34,096 nucleotides of DNA, taken from assembly GCA_936933955.1 (NCBI GenBank), contig CAKZIN010000051.1, forward strand, positions 1 through 34,096, given 5' to 3'. This document shows, piece by piece, positions 1 through 8,910 of the stretch. The DNA is from an uncultured Sphingopyxis sp. (GTDB lineage Bacteria > Pseudomonadota > Alphaproteobacteria > Sphingomonadales > Sphingomonadaceae). Position 1 is the first letter of the stretch. Each line of letters begins with the position of its first letter. Both the position numbers and the translations under genes were made by a program. The notes under the pieces were generated by a model, which was not told the DNA's origin, ran no database searches, and was given only the letters and a program-made list of their open reading frames with translations.

Positions 1-216
1 TACATCGGCTGGGTGCGCGACAGCGCCGCGCGCGCGCGGCATGCGCCGCCGGGGCTGGAGGGCGCCGCGCTCGACGCGTGGCTCGACCGCTTTACCGACC
101 GGCAGGGGCAGGGTTTCGCGGCCCGAGCCGCGGCGTTGGACGCCGCACGCTCGCCGATCGACATGGTGCAACGCGCGGGCGAACTTGCCCGCTGGAAACA
201 GGAGATGGCTGCGTGA
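1..216 (+). CDS. C-terminal fragment of a probable DUF4350-type protein
   Basis: The reading frame is open from the first base of the window and ends at a TGA, leaving 71 residues of a protein whose start lies outside. The fragment is Ala/Arg-rich and looks helical and soluble, with no motif that fixes a function. The stop overlaps the GTG start of the MoxR ATPase gene in a GTGA arrangement, so both belong to one transcript and are probably translationally coupled. In alphaproteobacterial MoxR operons the preceding gene is commonly a DUF4350 membrane protein with a helical cytoplasmic tail. That context, rather than direct sequence recognition, is the reason for the name. The reading frame is certain; the family is an inference. 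Confidence 0.55.
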   Translation, partial: YIGWVRDSAARARHAPPGLEGAALDAWLDRFTDRQGQGFAARAAALDAARSPIDMVQRAGELARWKQEMAA

Positions 217-1169
217 CCCCTCAAGACGTGGTGGCCTGGGGGCGCGCCCTCGATGCGAATCTGACGCGAGCGATCGTCGGCCAGCGCGCCAATGTCTCAC
301 GGCTGGCGGTGGCCCTGCTGGCGGGCGGGCACGTGCTGCTGGAGGGGCCGCCGGGTACCGCCAAGACGCTGCTCGCGCGCTGCTTTGCGCGGGCGGTCGG
401 GCTCGATTTCGGGCGCATCCAGTTCACCCCCGACCTCCTCCCCGGCGACATCCTCGGCGCCAATCTGTTCAACTTTCAGACGTCGCAATTTTCGCTGACG
501 CGCGGGCCGATCTTCACCGAACTGCTGCTGGCGGACGAAATCAACCGCACCCCGCCCAAGACGCAGGCCGCGCTCCTCCAGGCGATGCAGGAGCGGCAGG
601 TGACGCTCGACGGGCAGACGCACGCGCTGTCCCCCAACTTCACCGTCATCGCGACGCAGAACCCGATCGAGAGCCAGGGCGTCTATCCGCTGCCCGAAGC
701 GCAGCTCGACCGCTTCCTGTTCAAGCTCGCGGTGCCCTACCCCGACGCCGCGGGGGAGGCGCGTGTGGTGCTGGCGCACAGCCGCGGCGAAGCGCAGCCG
801 ACGCCCGAAACGCTGGGCGTCGAGCAGGTCAGCGACGGCGCCGCGCTCGCGACGCTGCGCCGCGCGGTGGCGGAGGTGACGCTTGCCCCCGACATCGCCG
901 ACTATATCGTCGCGCTGGTGCGCGCGACGCGCGAGTCGGCGGAGATCGTCAGCGGCGTCTCCCCCCGCGCAGGCGCGATGCTGGCCCGCGCGGCGGCGGC
1001 GCAGGCGGCGCTCGAAGGGCGCGGCTATGTCGTCCCCGACGACGTGCAGACGCTCGCCCCCGACCTCTTCCGGCACCGGTTGATGCTGTCGGCCGCGGCG
1101 GAGATCGACGGGCGCACCAGCGACGCTGTGGTCGCCGACATCGTCGCATCGGTCGCCGCGCCGCGCTGA
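213..1169 (+). CDS. MoxR-family AAA+ ATPase
   Basis: A 318-residue MoxR-type AAA+ ATPase. MoxR proteins are thought to act as chaperones that assemble or activate partner proteins, often VWA-domain proteins encoded next door. The Walker A motif GPPGTAKT is at about residues 45-52 and Walker B LLLADEIN at about 104-111. A sensor-1-like VIATQNPIES is near residue 150 and the lid domain forms the C-terminal third. The GTG start at 213 is chosen because it overlaps the upstream TGA and lies about 20 residues before the conserved IVGQ segment. A longer in-frame ATG upstream would run through the preceding gene. The next gene is a DUF58 protein 4 bases downstream, the usual MoxR partner. No key residue is missing. 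Confidence 0.93.
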   Translation: MTPQDVVAWGRALDANLTRAIVGQRANVSRLAVALLAGGHVLLEGPPGTAKTLLARCFARAVGLDFGRIQFTPDLLPGDILGANLFNFQTSQFSLTRGPIFTELLLADEINRTPPKTQAALLQAMQERQVTLDGQTHALSPNFTVIATQNPIESQGVYPLPEAQLDRFLFKLAVPYPDAAGEARVVLAHSRGEAQPTPETLGVEQVSDGAALATLRRAVAEVTLAPDIADYIVALVRATRESAEIVSGVSPRAGAMLARAAAAQAALEGRGYVVPDDVQTLAPDLFRHRLMLSAAAEIDGRTSDAVVADIVASVAAPR

Positions 1170-1173
1170 GCCG

Positions 1174-2526
1174 ATGGTGCGCGCCGCCCCCCTCCAGCGC
1201 GAGACACGCCCCGCGCCGATGCTCGCCCCCAGCGGGCTGGCGCTGCGGCTGTTTGCGTTGGGGGTGCCGATGGCGTTCGTGCTGCTGCTCGCCGCGCCCG
1301 CGCTGTGGTGGGTGGCGCCGCTATGGAGTGCGGGGGTGCTCGGCCTGACGCTCGCCGACGGTCTCCGCGCCGGCGCGCCGCGCGACGTCGCGCTGATCCT
1401 GCCGGGGGAGGTGGGGGTGGGCGACCCCGTGCCTGCGCAACTGCGCATCTCGGGTGCCGCCCCGCTCCGCCGGTTAAGCGCGCACCTCGCGCTCGATCCG
1501 GCGCTCGCGGACGGAGGGCGGGTCGAGCTTTTCCGCGCCGATGAGATGATGGCCGCGACGCTCGTGCCCTCGCGTCGCGGGCGGTTCGCGGTGAGCGCGG
1601 CGTGGCTGGCGTGGGTCGGGCCGTGGGGCCTCGCGCGACGCGGTGCGGTGTGGCCGCTCGACCGCAGCGTCGCGGTGCTGCCCTCGGTCCGCCGCGCGCA
1701 TGAAGCTGCGCGGCGCTGGTTCGACGCCGACGCGCTGCTCGGCCAACGGCTGGTCGCGCGGCTGGGGGAGGGGAGCGAGTTCGAAAGCCTCGATCGCTAC
1801 CAGCCGGGGCTGGAGGTGCGGCGGATCGACTGGAAACAGTCGGCGCGGCACACCGAACTGCTCGTCCGCCAGTTCGAAACCGAACGCGACGCGCGCATCC
1901 TGCTGCTGATCGACGCCGGGCGGACGATGACCGACCCGCTGCCGCTGCCCGATGGGCGCATCGGCACCCGCCTCGACGCGAGCATCGCCGCGGCGCTGGG
2001 CTTTGCCTATGTCGCGCTGCGATCGGGCGACCGCGTGAGCTTTGGCCATTATGCCGCGCGCCCGCGCATCGAGCCGCGGCAATATACGCGTCCGAACGAG
2101 CTCAACGCGCTGCGCCGCGCGGCGGCTGAGGTGGATTACGCATCGGAGGAGAGCAACGTGACGCTCGGCCTCGCCACCGCAGCGAGCCTGCTCAAACGCC
2201 GCACGCTGATCCTGCTGTTCACCGAAATCACCGACGCCGCGGGCGCTGCGCTGATGATCAAGGGGGTGGCGCGGCTGGTGCGCGAACATCTCGTCATGCT
2301 CGTGCTGCTCGCCGATCCGGCGGTGGAGAGCGTGGCGGATGCGACCCCGCGCAGCGTCGACGACGTGGCGCAGGCGACCATCGCCGCCGACCTCCTGCGC
2401 GACCGGCGGCAGGTGATGCTGCGGCTGCGGCAGATGGGAGCGATCGTGGTCGAGGCGGGGGCCGACGGCCTGACCGACGCGCTCGTCCAGCAATGGATCG
2501 AGATCAAGCGGCGGGGGCGGCTGTGA
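1174..2526 (+). CDS. DUF58 domain-containing protein (MoxR partner)
   Basis: A 450-residue DUF58 protein. Two hydrophobic segments at about residues 25-60 should anchor it in the inner membrane, followed by a beta-rich region. The DUF58 core contains the typical Y-x-P-G-x-x-x-R-x-I-D-W-K signature near residue 210. After it comes a VWA-like fold in which LLLIDAGRTM resembles a degenerate metal-ion-dependent adhesion site. DUF58 proteins are regularly encoded next to MoxR ATPases and are presumed to be their clients. The ATG at 1174 lies 4 bases after the moxR stop. An ATG at 1219 is an alternative start and would shorten the N-terminus by 15 residues. The 3' end overlaps the next start. Confidence 0.88.
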   Translation: MVRAAPLQRETRPAPMLAPSGLALRLFALGVPMAFVLLLAAPALWWVAPLWSAGVLGLTLADGLRAGAPRDVALILPGEVGVGDPVPAQLRISGAAPLRRLSAHLALDPALADGGRVELFRADEMMAATLVPSRRGRFAVSAAWLAWVGPWGLARRGAVWPLDRSVAVLPSVRRAHEAARRWFDADALLGQRLVARLGEGSEFESLDRYQPGLEVRRIDWKQSARHTELLVRQFETERDARILLLIDAGRTMTDPLPLPDGRIGTRLDASIAAALGFAYVALRSGDRVSFGHYAARPRIEPRQYTRPNELNALRRAAAEVDYASEESNVTLGLATAASLLKRRTLILLFTEITDAAGAALMIKGVARLVREHLVMLVLLADPAVESVADATPRSVDDVAQATIAADLLRDRRQVMLRLRQMGAIVVEAGADGLTDALVQQWIEIKRRGRL

Positions 2527-3542
2527 CCGTTGCTGCCTCAGCCCATACCGATGCGGTGCGCTACGACGCGCGGCTGCTGCGCGCCGAACATGGCGAGGCA
2601 TGGGCGGAGTTCGAGCGGCTGCTCGGGCGCATCGAAAGGGGGCGGATGGGCGGCCTGTCCGATGAGGAGATGCTGGCGCTGCCGCGGCTCTACCGCGAAA
2701 CCCTGTCCTCGCTCAGCCTCGCGCGCGCGACCAGCCTCGACGCCGCGCTCAACGCCTATCTCGAGGGGCTGGCGCGGCGGGGCTACTTCCTCCTCTACGG
2801 CGTGCGCGAGCGGCGGCGCACGCGCATCGCCGATTTCTTCCGGCACGATTGGCCCGCAGCGGTGCGAGCGCTGGCCCGCGAGGCCTGCGTCATGGCGCTG
2901 CTGTTCTTTGCCGCCGCGCTAATCGCGGTGCTGGTGCTGCAACAGGACCCAAGCTGGTACGCGAGCTTCATTCCGGAGGGGCTCGTCGAGGGACGCACGC
3001 CCGAAGCGACCGCCGCGGAGCTTCACGACACGCTGTTCGCGGCGGGAAAGAGGGAGCTCGAACTGTTCGCGACCTTCCTCTTCACGCACAACAGCAAGGT
3101 CGCCTTTACCGCCTACGCGCTGGGTGTGCTGTTCGCGGCCCCGACCGCGCTGCTGGTGGGCTACCAGGGGTTTCCGCTGGGCGCGCTGTTCTGGCTCTAC
3201 GACCGGCACGGCATGGGGCTCGACCTGATTGCCTGGATCATGATCCACGGCACCACCGAGCTGCTGGCGATCTTCCTCGCCGGTGCCTGCGGAGTGCGGA
3301 TTGGCCTTGCTGCAATCTTCCCCGGCGGGCGACGGCGCCTCGATGCCGCGCGCGATGCGGGGCGCTCCACCGGCGCGGCGATGATCGGCGTGATGCTGAT
3401 GCTCGGCGTTGCCGGACTGCTCGAAGGGCTCGGGCGGCAGCTCATCACCGACACCGCGACGCGACTGCTGATCGGGGGCGTGATGCTCGCACTGTGGCTC
3501 GCCTATTTCGCGCTGGTCGGCCGGGGGAGGGGCCGCGCGTGA
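2523..3542 (+). CDS. Stage II sporulation protein M-like (SpoIIM/DUF95) membrane protein
   Basis: A 339-residue protein. The first 120 residues are soluble and helical, and the rest carries about five to six hydrophobic helices. The pattern fits the SpoIIM/DUF95 family: a Phe-rich segment around LFATFLFTHNSKVAF, a glycine-rich loop GYQGFPLGALFWLY, and an HGTTELLAIFLAGACG segment. Non-sporulating bacteria carry these genes in MoxR-DUF58 operons, where their role is unknown. They are presumably inner-membrane proteins of an envelope-stress or cell-shape system. The GTG at 2523 overlaps the upstream TGA (GTGA), and an in-frame ATG 30 bases earlier is rejected because it lies inside the DUF58 gene. 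The 3' end overlaps the RDD gene in the same way. Confidence 0.87.
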   Translation: MTVAASAHTDAVRYDARLLRAEHGEAWAEFERLLGRIERGRMGGLSDEEMLALPRLYRETLSSLSLARATSLDAALNAYLEGLARRGYFLLYGVRERRRTRIADFFRHDWPAAVRALAREACVMALLFFAAALIAVLVLQQDPSWYASFIPEGLVEGRTPEATAAELHDTLFAAGKRELELFATFLFTHNSKVAFTAYALGVLFAAPTALLVGYQGFPLGALFWLYDRHGMGLDLIAWIMIHGTTELLAIFLAGACGVRIGLAAIFPGGRRRLDAARDAGRSTGAAMIGVMLMLGVAGLLEGLGRQLITDTATRLLIGGVMLALWLAYFALVGRGRGRA

Positions 3543-4534
3543 TCCTGCTCGCGACCCTGCTGCTGGTGGTCGTGGTGAGCTTCTTCGCCTTTGCCAAGCT
3601 GCGCCGTCCTGGCGGGCAAGTGCGCGAACGCCCCTCCAAGCTGCGCCGCCTGCTCACCCCCGAAGGAGTCACGCTCGACCTTGAGATCGGCTCGGCGGCG
3701 ACGCGGCTGGTGGCGCTGATCTTTGACCTTGCCCTGCTTTACGGGCTGATCCTGATCGTCGTCATCGCACTGGTGGTCGGCGGTTTCAGCATTGACGACA
3801 ACCTGCGCGAGGAGGTCGCCATTGTCCTGCTGCTGCTGGTGTTCGCGCTGCGCTACTTCTGGTTCATCGGGTTTGAGGCGGGGCCCCGCGCCGCGACGCC
3901 GGGCAAACGCCTGATGGGCCTGCGCGTCGTCGCGCGCGACGGCGGCACGCTCGATTTCGGGGCGGTGGTCGCACGCAACCTCATCCGCGACCTCGAGCTG
4001 ATGCTGCCGCTGTCGGTGCTGTTTTCCGAAATCGGTGACGGGTTGTTCGACAGCGGACGCTGGATCGCCGGGTCGGTGCTGACCTTCCTCATCGCCGGCG
4101 CGCTCCTGTTCAACCGCGACCGCATGCGCATCGGCGACATCATCGCGGGCACCTGGGTGGTGGTCGAGCAGCGGCGCAAGATGGCCAGCGACCTCACCGA
4201 CGATCAGACCGCGCGCGATGCACAGGCGCTCGCTTTCACCCCGGCCGAGCTCAGCGTCTATGGCGTCTACGAGCTGCAGACGCTGGAGACGCTGCTCCGG
4301 CGTAAGGACGCGAAGCAGGAGCGCGAGGCGGCGGACGCGATCCGGCGGCGGCTGGGGCGCCCGCTGGTCGGCGACGACCGCGCGTTCCTCGAAGGCTACT
4401 ACCACGCCGCGCGGATGCACATGGAGCGCGAGCTGCTGTTCGGCGCGGCGCGCGCGGACAAGCATGCGCGCCGCTACGGCGATGCGCGCGGCGGCTATGC
4501 GACGCCCCCCGGGGCGGGGGCCGGCGCGCGGTGA
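3539..4534 (+). CDS. RDD family membrane protein
   Basis: A 331-residue protein with one N-terminal hydrophobic helix (about residues 1-21). An RDD domain follows at roughly 50-215, with the Arg/Asp/Asp-bearing transmembrane segments that define the family: an ATRLVALIFDLALLYG helix, then TPGKRLMGLRVV, then the MRIGDIIAGTWVV end. A soluble, charged C-terminal region of about 110 residues is rich in Arg, Glu and Ala. RDD proteins are inner-membrane proteins with proposed transport roles. This one belongs to the MoxR operon, where an RDD member is frequent. Translation starts at a GTG overlapping the upstream stop. An ATG far upstream in the same frame runs through the SpoIIM-like gene and is not used. 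Confidence 0.87.
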   Translation: MILLATLLLVVVVSFFAFAKLRRPGGQVRERPSKLRRLLTPEGVTLDLEIGSAATRLVALIFDLALLYGLILIVVIALVVGGFSIDDNLREEVAIVLLLLVFALRYFWFIGFEAGPRAATPGKRLMGLRVVARDGGTLDFGAVVARNLIRDLELMLPLSVLFSEIGDGLFDSGRWIAGSVLTFLIAGALLFNRDRMRIGDIIAGTWVVVEQRRKMASDLTDDQTARDAQALAFTPAELSVYGVYELQTLETLLRRKDAKQEREAADAIRRRLGRPLVGDDRAFLEGYYHAARMHMERELLFGAARADKHARRYGDARGGYATPPGAGAGAR

Positions 4535-5199
4535 CTTACGCGCCCTCCGCCAGCGTCAGCGATGCGGTCGCGACGCGTCGCTCTGTTCGCGCCTTTACCG
4601 ACGAGCCGGTCGACGATGGCGTGCTGGCGGACGTCCTCGCCAAGGCGGGGCGCGCGCCTTCGGGGGGCAATCTCCAGCCGTGGGAGTATGTCGTGCTCAC
4701 CGGCGAGCGGCGGCAGGCGCTGATCGACGCGGTCGCGGCGCGGCAAGCGATGGGCCTCGCCGGGATGGAGGTCGAATATCCGATCTACCCCCCGGACCTC
4801 CCCGATCCGTGGGAGGCGCGGCGGCGCGGGGTGGGCAAGGCGCTCTACGATGCGATGGGCATCACGCGCGAAGACCGCGAGGCGCGCGATGCGGCGATGC
4901 GCGCCAACTTCACCGGTTTCGGTGCGCCGGTGCTGCTGATGCTCGCGACACCGCGGCTGATGGGCCCGCCGCAATGGGGCGACATGGGCATCTGGCTCGG
5001 CACGGTGATGCTGCTGTTGCGTGAGGCGGGGCTCGACAGCTGCCCGCAGGAGGCGTGGGCGATGTACGGCGCAACCGTGCGCCGCGCGTGCGGCTGGGGC
5101 GAGGATATGATCTTCTGGACCGGTCTCGCCATCGGCCACCGCGACGCGGCTGCGGCGGTCAACAACTTCCCTGTGCCGAGGCGCGACGGGTCGGCCTGA
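4531..5199 (+). CDS. Nitroreductase family protein
   Basis: A 222-residue flavin-dependent nitroreductase-fold protein. The N-terminus has the FMN-phosphate-binding pattern RRSVRAFTDEPV at about residues 16-27. It is followed by KAGRAPSGGNLQPWEYVVL, the family signature for FMN and dimer contacts. The C-terminal part includes AGLDSCPQEAW and the GLAIGHRD segment. Such enzymes reduce nitro groups, quinones or related acceptors with NAD(P)H; the substrate cannot be told from sequence. The GTG start overlaps the RDD stop, so it is the last gene of the MoxR operon. It is followed by a strong hairpin terminator. Its inclusion may be positional rather than functional. Confidence 0.92.
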   Translation: MTYAPSASVSDAVATRRSVRAFTDEPVDDGVLADVLAKAGRAPSGGNLQPWEYVVLTGERRQALIDAVAARQAMGLAGMEVEYPIYPPDLPDPWEARRRGVGKALYDAMGITREDREARDAAMRANFTGFGAPVLLMLATPRLMGPPQWGDMGIWLGTVMLLLREAGLDSCPQEAWAMYGATVRRACGWGEDMIFWTGLAIGHRDAAAAVNNFPVPRRDGSA

Positions 5200-5274
5200 C
5201 CGCCGGAGCGCGGCGTGAGCGTTCGCGCTCCTCCCGAACCACAAAAGTCGATCGCTACTCAGTGACCGAGACAG

Positions 5275-5315
5275 AAAAAAGGGGGCGAAGCCAGCGCTTC
5301 GCCCCCCGATTTTTT
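5275..5315. terminator. Bidirectional intrinsic terminator
   Basis: A perfect 11-bp stem (5281-5291 with 5296-5306) closes the four-base loop CAGC. Six A residues precede it (5275-5280) and a T run follows on the plus strand (5310-5315). It can therefore stop transcripts from both sides: the nitroreductase operon on the plus strand and the TonB-dependent receptor gene on the minus strand, which converge here. Confidence 0.93.
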
Positions 5316-5330
5316 GCTGGTCTGCCCCGA

Positions 5331-8300
5331 TCAGAAGCGAACCTGCACACCCGCATAATAGTTGCGGCCGCGGATGTTGTAGATCGAGCTGCCCGCGCCG
5401 GTGCCGGTCGTGCCGAGCGGCGGAAGTTCGTTCAGCACGTTGTCGACACCCACGTAGAAGCGGCTGTTGCGGCCCCGCTCGCTACCACCGATGTTCCAGC
5501 TGAACTGGATGTTGTGGTAGAAGATACCCGGATACTTCAGCGTGTCGAAGTTGTCCGTGTTGAACGGCGGGCACAGCGTGGTCGTGCCGCTGGTCGTGCA
5601 GCCCGGGGTGAAGGTGTTCACGTCCTCATAGGCGCCGAGGTACATCGGCCCGATGTAACGCATCACATAACCCAGGGTGAACGGCCCGCTGCTGAGGTCG
5701 AGGTTCAGGCGAAGCTCGTCCTTCGGATCGCCCAGTTCTTCGAGCAGACGGTTTTCCAGATCCGGGAAAGTCGGGTTCTGGAAGTTGCTGTTGCGGAACT
5801 GGTGCGACCAGATCACGCGCGCGCCGAGGCGGACGTCGCCACCCAGGCTGCGGCGATAGGCCGCTTCGAAGTCGATGCCTTCACGAACACGACGGGCGAA
5901 GTTCTGCGGACCCGCGACCAGCGTGTTGTTGAGGATCTGACCCGGCAGTTCGCCGTTTGGACCAGCCGCACCCGTCAGGTTACGCTGAAACACCGAGCAC
6001 AGCGGGCTCGAGAGGTTCGGCGAGTCATAGCAGGAGTTGACGATGGTCTGCGCCGCCAGCGTGGTGATCACGTTGCGGACCGTGATGTTGTAATAGTCCA
6101 CGGTCAGCGAGAAGCCCGGCAGGAAGCGCGGAGTGAACACGCCACCGATCGTCCACGAGTCCGAAGTCTCCTCGAGGAGGTTCGGGTTCGAGCCCGAGAT
6201 GATGCCCAGCGAGTAACCCGCCAGCGGCAGGTTGGCGCGCTGCGCCGCCGACAGCTGGCTGGTGCAGTTCGCGTTGCGAACCGGGTTACCACCGATGCTG
6301 TTGGCGTTGCACGGATCGACGAAGCCGTTGGCGAAGTTCGGGATGGCGGGGAAGCCATATTCCGTCACGTTCGGCACGCGCACCGCACGGCCGTAGTTGC
6401 CGCGGAAACGCAGACCGTCGAACGGAACCCACTCGGCGCCAGCATTGTAGCTGAGCACCGTGCCGACGGCGGTGTTGTAGTCCGACAGACGCGCCGCACC
6501 GCTCACCGTGAATTCCTGAATGAACGGAATGTCGGCCAGCAGCGGAATGCGGATTTCGCCGAAGACTTCCTTGATCTTGGTCGCCGGCGGATCGACGTCG
6601 CCCAGGAACACCGAGTTCGAAATGCCGGTGTCGGCCGCATCGTCGCTGTCGTTGAACACCTTTTCCGCGCGGTATTCGCCGCCGAGCACGAAGCTCACCG
6701 GACCGCCCGGCAGGTTGAGGAACCCGCTCGTGTCACCCGCGACGAAGGCCGTCACGTCGAACTGGCTGATCGACGAACGGTTGAGGATCGGCTGACGGAA
6801 GTAAGCAACCGCCGCCGAATTGTCCGCCGCGCCGAACGGGTTGTAGGGAACGCACGCCGCAATGTCGGCAGCAAGCTGCGCGGCATAGGCGGTGCTGCCC
6901 GCCGGTCCGACCGCTGCAGCCGGATCGAACTGCGAACGGCACTGGATCTGACCGGTCACCGGGTTGCGAGCGGCGTCAAGCGACAGGAAGAAACGCTGAC
7001 GGTTCACGAAGCCGCGCATGTCCGCAGTTTCGTTGAACTCGCCGTAGTTGGCCGACACTTCGTAGCGCCAGTCGTCGTTGAACGTGCCACGCAGGCCGCC
7101 CACCACGCGCCAGGTTTCGCGCGTGAAATATTCGTCGCGATCGGGCGAGTCGGTGAGGTTGCGACCGAACAGGAAGCGATAGTCACCGTTGGCGATGGAC
7201 GTCCGCTCCGCGGCAGTCAGCGGACGGCAGGTCGTCGCCGTGATGGCGTTACCACGGTTGAACCCGCAACCCGAGGCGAGGATCGCGTTGGCGATCGTCT
7301 GGCGAGCGGCAGCGTTCAGGAACGGGTTGTCGAGGCGCGGGTTGAGGCGCGCATCGTTGCCGAGCGAGGCGCCCGACCCGTTGAGGAACGTCGGCCCGAG
7401 CGCGTTGCCCACCGCGTTGATATGGACATACTTCGCTTCGACGAACGCTTCGGCGGCCGGCGAGAATTCGTAGTGGCCGAGCACGTTGAAGTTGTAGCGT
7501 TCGTTCGACGGCAGCACCGACAGCTGCGTGCCTTCACGGCCGGTCTGGCCGTTGCCGCCCACGATCGACCCGGTCGGGCCGGCACCGAAGCGCGTACCCG
7601 TCTGCGGCACCAGCGTGCCGTTTTCGGTGAAGATGTAGTTGCAGTTGAACGCGGTGCCGTTGGCGTTGGTCGGACCGTTGTTCGGCGCGGTGCCGACGCC
7701 GCACGCCGGGTTCGCGGCGCTCTGCAGCACCGGCACGATGCCGAAGCGGTGGATGGTGGTGCTGCGGAAATCGCGCAGGAACACCGCGTCGGGGAAGCCG
7801 TCGCTACCGTTCGGCAGGCCACCGCTGTCGAGGTCGACCGTGCCGAAGCCGTCGACGCGACGATACCACGGAATCTGGGAGGCGTAGATGCGCTCCTGAC
7901 GGGCATATTCGCCGTGCACGGTCAGGTTGGCGCGACCGTCGGCAAAGTTGCGACCCGCCATTAGCGAGACGTACTGGTTGCCACCGAAGCCGCGCTCCGA
8001 AACGCCAGCCGCCGCACGCGCCTGAACGCCGTCGAAGTCGCGACGCAGCACGAAGTTGACCACGCCCGCGATCGCGTCCGAACCGTACACAGCGGAGCTG
8101 CCGCCGGTGATGACTTCAGCGCGCTCGATCAGGTCGTTCGGGATCGTGTTGACGTCAACCGACGATGCGTAGTTGAGGATGTCCGACGCGACGTGACGGC
8201 GACCGTTAACCAGCACCAGCGTGCGGACCGTGCCGAGACCGCGCAGGTCGAGCAGGTTGAGGCCGGCGATGCCGACGCCGGCGCCCGGGTTCTGCTGGGC

Positions 8301-8600
8301 AAAGGTGCTGCGCAGCTGGGGCAGGTCGTTCAGCGTGTCGCCGACGTTGTTCTGACCCTGGTTGAAGAATTCCTCGCCGCTGATCGCGGTGATCGGCTGC
8401 GGCGCTTCCACACCCGGGCGCGCAATACGGCTGCCGGTCACGACGATGTCGCCACCCTGCGATTCCGACGTCGTCTCAACGGTCGACTGGCTCGACTCCG
8501 TGGCCGGATCGTTCGTTCCCGTCGTCTGCGCAAAGGCCGGAGTGGCCATCAGCGCAATGACGGCGGTCGTCAGGGTGAGTCCCCGCTTCGTCATATTCAT
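5331..8600 (-). CDS. Large TonB-dependent outer-membrane receptor
   Basis: A 1,089-residue TonB-dependent receptor, an outer-membrane gated channel for scarce nutrients powered by TonB-ExbBD. A signal peptide ends near residue 24 (ATPAFA-QTT). A Thr/Ser-rich stretch and a TonB-box-like DIVVTGSRI follow, then a plug domain with LVLVNGRR, ERAEVITGGSSAVYGSDA and GVVNFVLRR. The beta-barrel ends in a terminal Phe (VQVRF), as expected for BAM-dependent insertion. Several predicted loops carry closely spaced Cys pairs, probably disulfides. The length is at the upper end of the family and typical of sphingomonad receptors. The ATG at 8600 is preceded by GAGGGGAA at good spacing. No neighbouring genes hint at the substrate. 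The frame is intact. Confidence 0.95.
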   Translation of the reverse strand: MNMTKRGLTLTTAVIALMATPAFAQTTGTNDPATESSQSTVETTSESQGGDIVVTGSRIARPGVEAPQPITAISGEEFFNQGQNNVGDTLNDLPQLRSTFAQQNPGAGVGIAGLNLLDLRGLGTVRTLVLVNGRRHVASDILNYASSVDVNTIPNDLIERAEVITGGSSAVYGSDAIAGVVNFVLRRDFDGVQARAAAGVSERGFGGNQYVSLMAGRNFADGRANLTVHGEYARQERIYASQIPWYRRVDGFGTVDLDSGGLPNGSDGFPDAVFLRDFRSTTIHRFGIVPVLQSAANPACGVGTAPNNGPTNANGTAFNCNYIFTENGTLVPQTGTRFGAGPTGSIVGGNGQTGREGTQLSVLPSNERYNFNVLGHYEFSPAAEAFVEAKYVHINAVGNALGPTFLNGSGASLGNDARLNPRLDNPFLNAAARQTIANAILASGCGFNRGNAITATTCRPLTAAERTSIANGDYRFLFGRNLTDSPDRDEYFTRETWRVVGGLRGTFNDDWRYEVSANYGEFNETADMRGFVNRQRFFLSLDAARNPVTGQIQCRSQFDPAAAVGPAGSTAYAAQLAADIAACVPYNPFGAADNSAAVAYFRQPILNRSSISQFDVTAFVAGDTSGFLNLPGGPVSFVLGGEYRAEKVFNDSDDAADTGISNSVFLGDVDPPATKIKEVFGEIRIPLLADIPFIQEFTVSGAARLSDYNTAVGTVLSYNAGAEWVPFDGLRFRGNYGRAVRVPNVTEYGFPAIPNFANGFVDPCNANSIGGNPVRNANCTSQLSAAQRANLPLAGYSLGIISGSNPNLLEETSDSWTIGGVFTPRFLPGFSLTVDYYNITVRNVITTLAAQTIVNSCYDSPNLSSPLCSVFQRNLTGAAGPNGELPGQILNNTLVAGPQNFARRVREGIDFEAAYRRSLGGDVRLGARVIWSHQFRNSNFQNPTFPDLENRLLEELGDPKDELRLNLDLSSGPFTLGYVMRYIGPMYLGAYEDVNTFTPGCTTSGTTTLCPPFNTDNFDTLKYPGIFYHNIQFSWNIGGSERGRNSRFYVGVDNVLNELPPLGTTGTGAGSSIYNIRGRNYYAGVQVRF

Positions 8601-8910
8601 CGTCCATTCCCCTCAGTGCCGAAATGGTTCGGCGCCCAACATTTGGCTTATTGGCTGGGTTATTCCCACCGCGCGAAGTCTGGCTTCACAGGCGGCTTCG
8701 ATCTGCGACTACCAAGGTTACCCCGCGCTCTTCAAATTACTCCGCGCGCTTTTACCAAGTTTCTTCGCGACTGTTGCCGATTGGCCACTATGGCGGGGCG
8801 AGGCGTGGTGGGCGCGCGTCGCGGGTTTGCGCATGGACCGCGCGCGCATATATGCTGCGCCAGCGTCGGTGCGGCCGGCGCATCGCGACAACCACCCAGG
8901 AGACAGTGTT
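8601..8910. other. Divergent intergenic region between the receptor gene and infC
   Basis: This 310-base region separates two divergent genes and must carry both promoters. The receptor ribosome-binding site lies at about 8604-8614 (minus strand). The middle is A+T-richer than the flanks and includes short repeats of the TTGGCT kind around 8641-8665, with no recognised element. The infC promoter is at 8827-8854. A 6-bp inverted repeat (8856-8861 with 8877-8882) would form a hairpin in the infC leader. No convincing small gene is present. Confidence 0.5.
8827..8854 (+). promoter_or_regulatory. Candidate infC promoter
   Basis: A TTGCGC -35-like hexamer (8827-8832) and a TATATG -10-like hexamer (8849-8854) are separated by 16 bases. 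TATATG matches the TATAAT consensus at four positions. Transcription would begin near 8861 and give a leader of about 50 bases before the AUA start codon. This is an inference from pattern only. Confidence 0.4.

Noticed and set aside
5055..7964. A 969-residue open frame on the plus strand
   Set aside because: It lies antisense to the TonB-dependent receptor gene, has Arg/Val/Ala-rich composition without domains, and exists because stop codons are rare in G+C-rich DNA.
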